Shown here: in pieces, positions 62,749-64,000 of the stretch
Position numbering within the stretch: position 1 is the first letter of the stretch
Layout of the letters: every line of letters starts with the position of its first letter
Source of the DNA: Phoronis australis
Taxonomy: Eukaryota; Phoronida; Phoronidae
DNA length: 64,000 nucleotides
Reading direction: 5' to 3'
Assembly: GCA_002633005.1 (NCBI GenBank)
Contig: NMRA01000581.1
Span: 160,762 to 224,761 of the forward strand
Position numbers and translations under genes: made by a program
Notes under the pieces: model-generated
Told to the model about the DNA's origin: nothing
The model's database searches: none
Seen by the model: only the letters and a program-made list of their open reading frames with translations

Positions 62749-63769
62749 TTAAGTAGAACATTCCGCTTCTTCAGAAGTTACAGTTACGCTTTCACAATTT
62801 CGATTTCCGGTTCTTTTATGTCTGCTGCCTCGCCAAAATCCGGCAGAGTACATAAGCAAAGCAACGAAAGTTGCAGACGCCATAGAAACAAATAGAAAAT
62901 ATATAGTATGCTGGGCACTATGATTTTGAAGCAAATATCCAACAATTAACTGAGTGGTTAACCCACCCATGGCTACAAAGACGTCAGCGAGGGACGTCAG
63001 AACGCTGGTGACTTCAATGTAATGGTTTTCAAAGGCTAGTCCTCCCGGAAATATGGGTCCGTACAGAAAAGCAGTAGAAATCATGAAGCCCCATAAGTGA
63101 TATGTACTGTTTACCCCCACGTAACAAAAACAGGCAGAGAGAAAATTGTTGTACCAAGAAGAAACGGTAGCAACAAAAACTGTACAGGAATACGAATAGT
63201 TGCAATGAACATAACAAGCCGACCGATGGAAAGTGCGAGGATTTGCATGGCGTCCAGCCAGGCGGCGTCTTGCTTTGTTAGTTTCAAGTTGCTCTCGACT
63301 GCATACGTCAACATGTAGGTCAGAAGGGTTTCATCCGCACATTTGCAACTAAATAAATAAAGAATTAAACAACAGCACATGAAGCTGCCATAGACACAGT
63401 TTCCTTCTGCGCACGAGCCCGGATGTAAAAGATTTTTTAACGAAGTTGAATCACCGCGTGATTCAAGAGACTTCCGCGTCTTCTTTACCGGTTTCTTGAT
63501 TTGCAGCAACGCGCAACCTATAGAGGGAAATAAAAATGCTCCTGCAATAATGGAATACGGTATTTCGATACGGGAAGCTTTCCCGTATTCAGTGCTGTTG
63601 TTTGTGAAAACTATTCCGGTGCCGTTGTAGCTGCTGTTACTGATTGTGCCGAGAAACGGTGACGCAATGAACGGAACGAGAACCATGGGAAAGGCTGATA
63701 TAGCGTACACAGCGTTCACAACTGTGCTGGCTCTACTAGTCCAGTTATTCAGCAATATGTAGTTTCCCA
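62749..63769 (-). pseudogene. MFSD4B-like transporter, copy C, last exon with frameshift
   Basis: Last exon starts at 63769 after TTTTCAG, as in the other copies; upstream exons lie beyond the window. The frame is open to about 63140, where two extra bases (gcagagagaaa against gcagcgaaa in copies A and B) shift it, so it would stop at 63111 after FVTWG. The correct frame resumes at 63120 and runs to TAA at 62751, four codons earlier than the stop in A and B. Outside the shift the protein is clearly the same transporter, with the glycosylation-site loop kept. Either a recent pseudogene that loses about the last third of the membrane domain, or a sequencing error. Confidence 0.75.
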
Positions 63770-64000
63770 CTGAAAATCAACAAGAACTTTTAGTCAGGTT
63801 AGTTGAAAGGTAATAACAATACCAATAGGTCAACTATAACAAAACAACAATAATGGTGATATGATAATAACAATAATATGACCAATATTATCACCACCAT
63901 CGACTGGAATAGACACGTATTCTCTTATGTTGCTTGAGCAGGAATTTTACTTGTCATGTCAAAATTGTGTTGTGACGTGAACAGGAACAGTCGATCTCTT
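63770..64000. other. Intron 3 of transporter copy C
   Basis: Matches the intron 3' part of copies A (8839-9070) and B (37315-37540) with about 5% divergence. Confidence 0.6.

Noticed and set aside
1-64000. CRISPR arrays, operons, rRNA genes or viral replicons
   Set aside because: No regular spacer-repeat structure, no bacterial gene spacing, no rRNA-like sequence; intron-bearing genes show a eukaryotic nuclear region.

Overview
This is eukaryotic nuclear DNA: genes with GT-AG introns, non-LTR retrotransposon and DNA-transposon remnants, microsatellites and long gene-poor stretches. The AT-rich composition, an expanded MFSD4B-type transporter family, a CR1/Jockey-like LINE and many TACATGTA octamers suggest a marine invertebrate, possibly a hemichordate or amphioxus-like deuterostome. 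That assignment is a guess. The only convincing protein-coding genes are copies of one gene, a major facilitator superfamily transporter of the MFSD4B / sodium-dependent glucose transporter 1 type. All lie on the minus strand.

Layout. Unit D (1-3.8 kb) holds exons 1-3 of a first transporter copy; its last exon lies off the left edge. Unit A (3.8-22.9 kb) carries an intact four-exon gene at 11429-7806 (490 aa). A single-copy stretch (22.9-31.3 kb) contains candidate exons, a THAP-domain relic, a tRNA-like fragment, microsatellites and inverted copies of repeats from unit A. Unit B (31.3-58.0 kb) repeats unit A with a second intact gene at 39862-36282, and has gained a 1.3-kb insert, a 3.5-kb TTAA-flanked DNA transposon nested in a foldback element, and a 3-kb THAP transposon. 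Unit C (58.0-64.0 kb) starts at a clean duplication junction, has a 5'-truncated LINE with target-site duplication, and ends in the last exon of a fourth copy broken by a 2-bp frameshift.

The genes form a tandem array produced by repeated segmental duplication. The three copies whose 5' ends are visible share a TATA box about 60 bp before the ATG and the same four-exon structure. Copies A and B differ at 7 of 147 residues in exons 1-3 but are identical over all 343 residues of exon 4 and most of a 1.43-kb tract, which points to recent gene conversion.

The most unusual signal is that many indels between duplicated units are TA versus TACATGTA. This is the footprint expected from excision of Tc1/mariner-type elements with CA...TG ends, although no such element is visible here. 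Two of the three N positions with adequate flanks for testing (899 and 58658) are flanked by exact-length direct duplications of 538 and 164 bp, which are most likely unmerged contig overlaps rather than biology.
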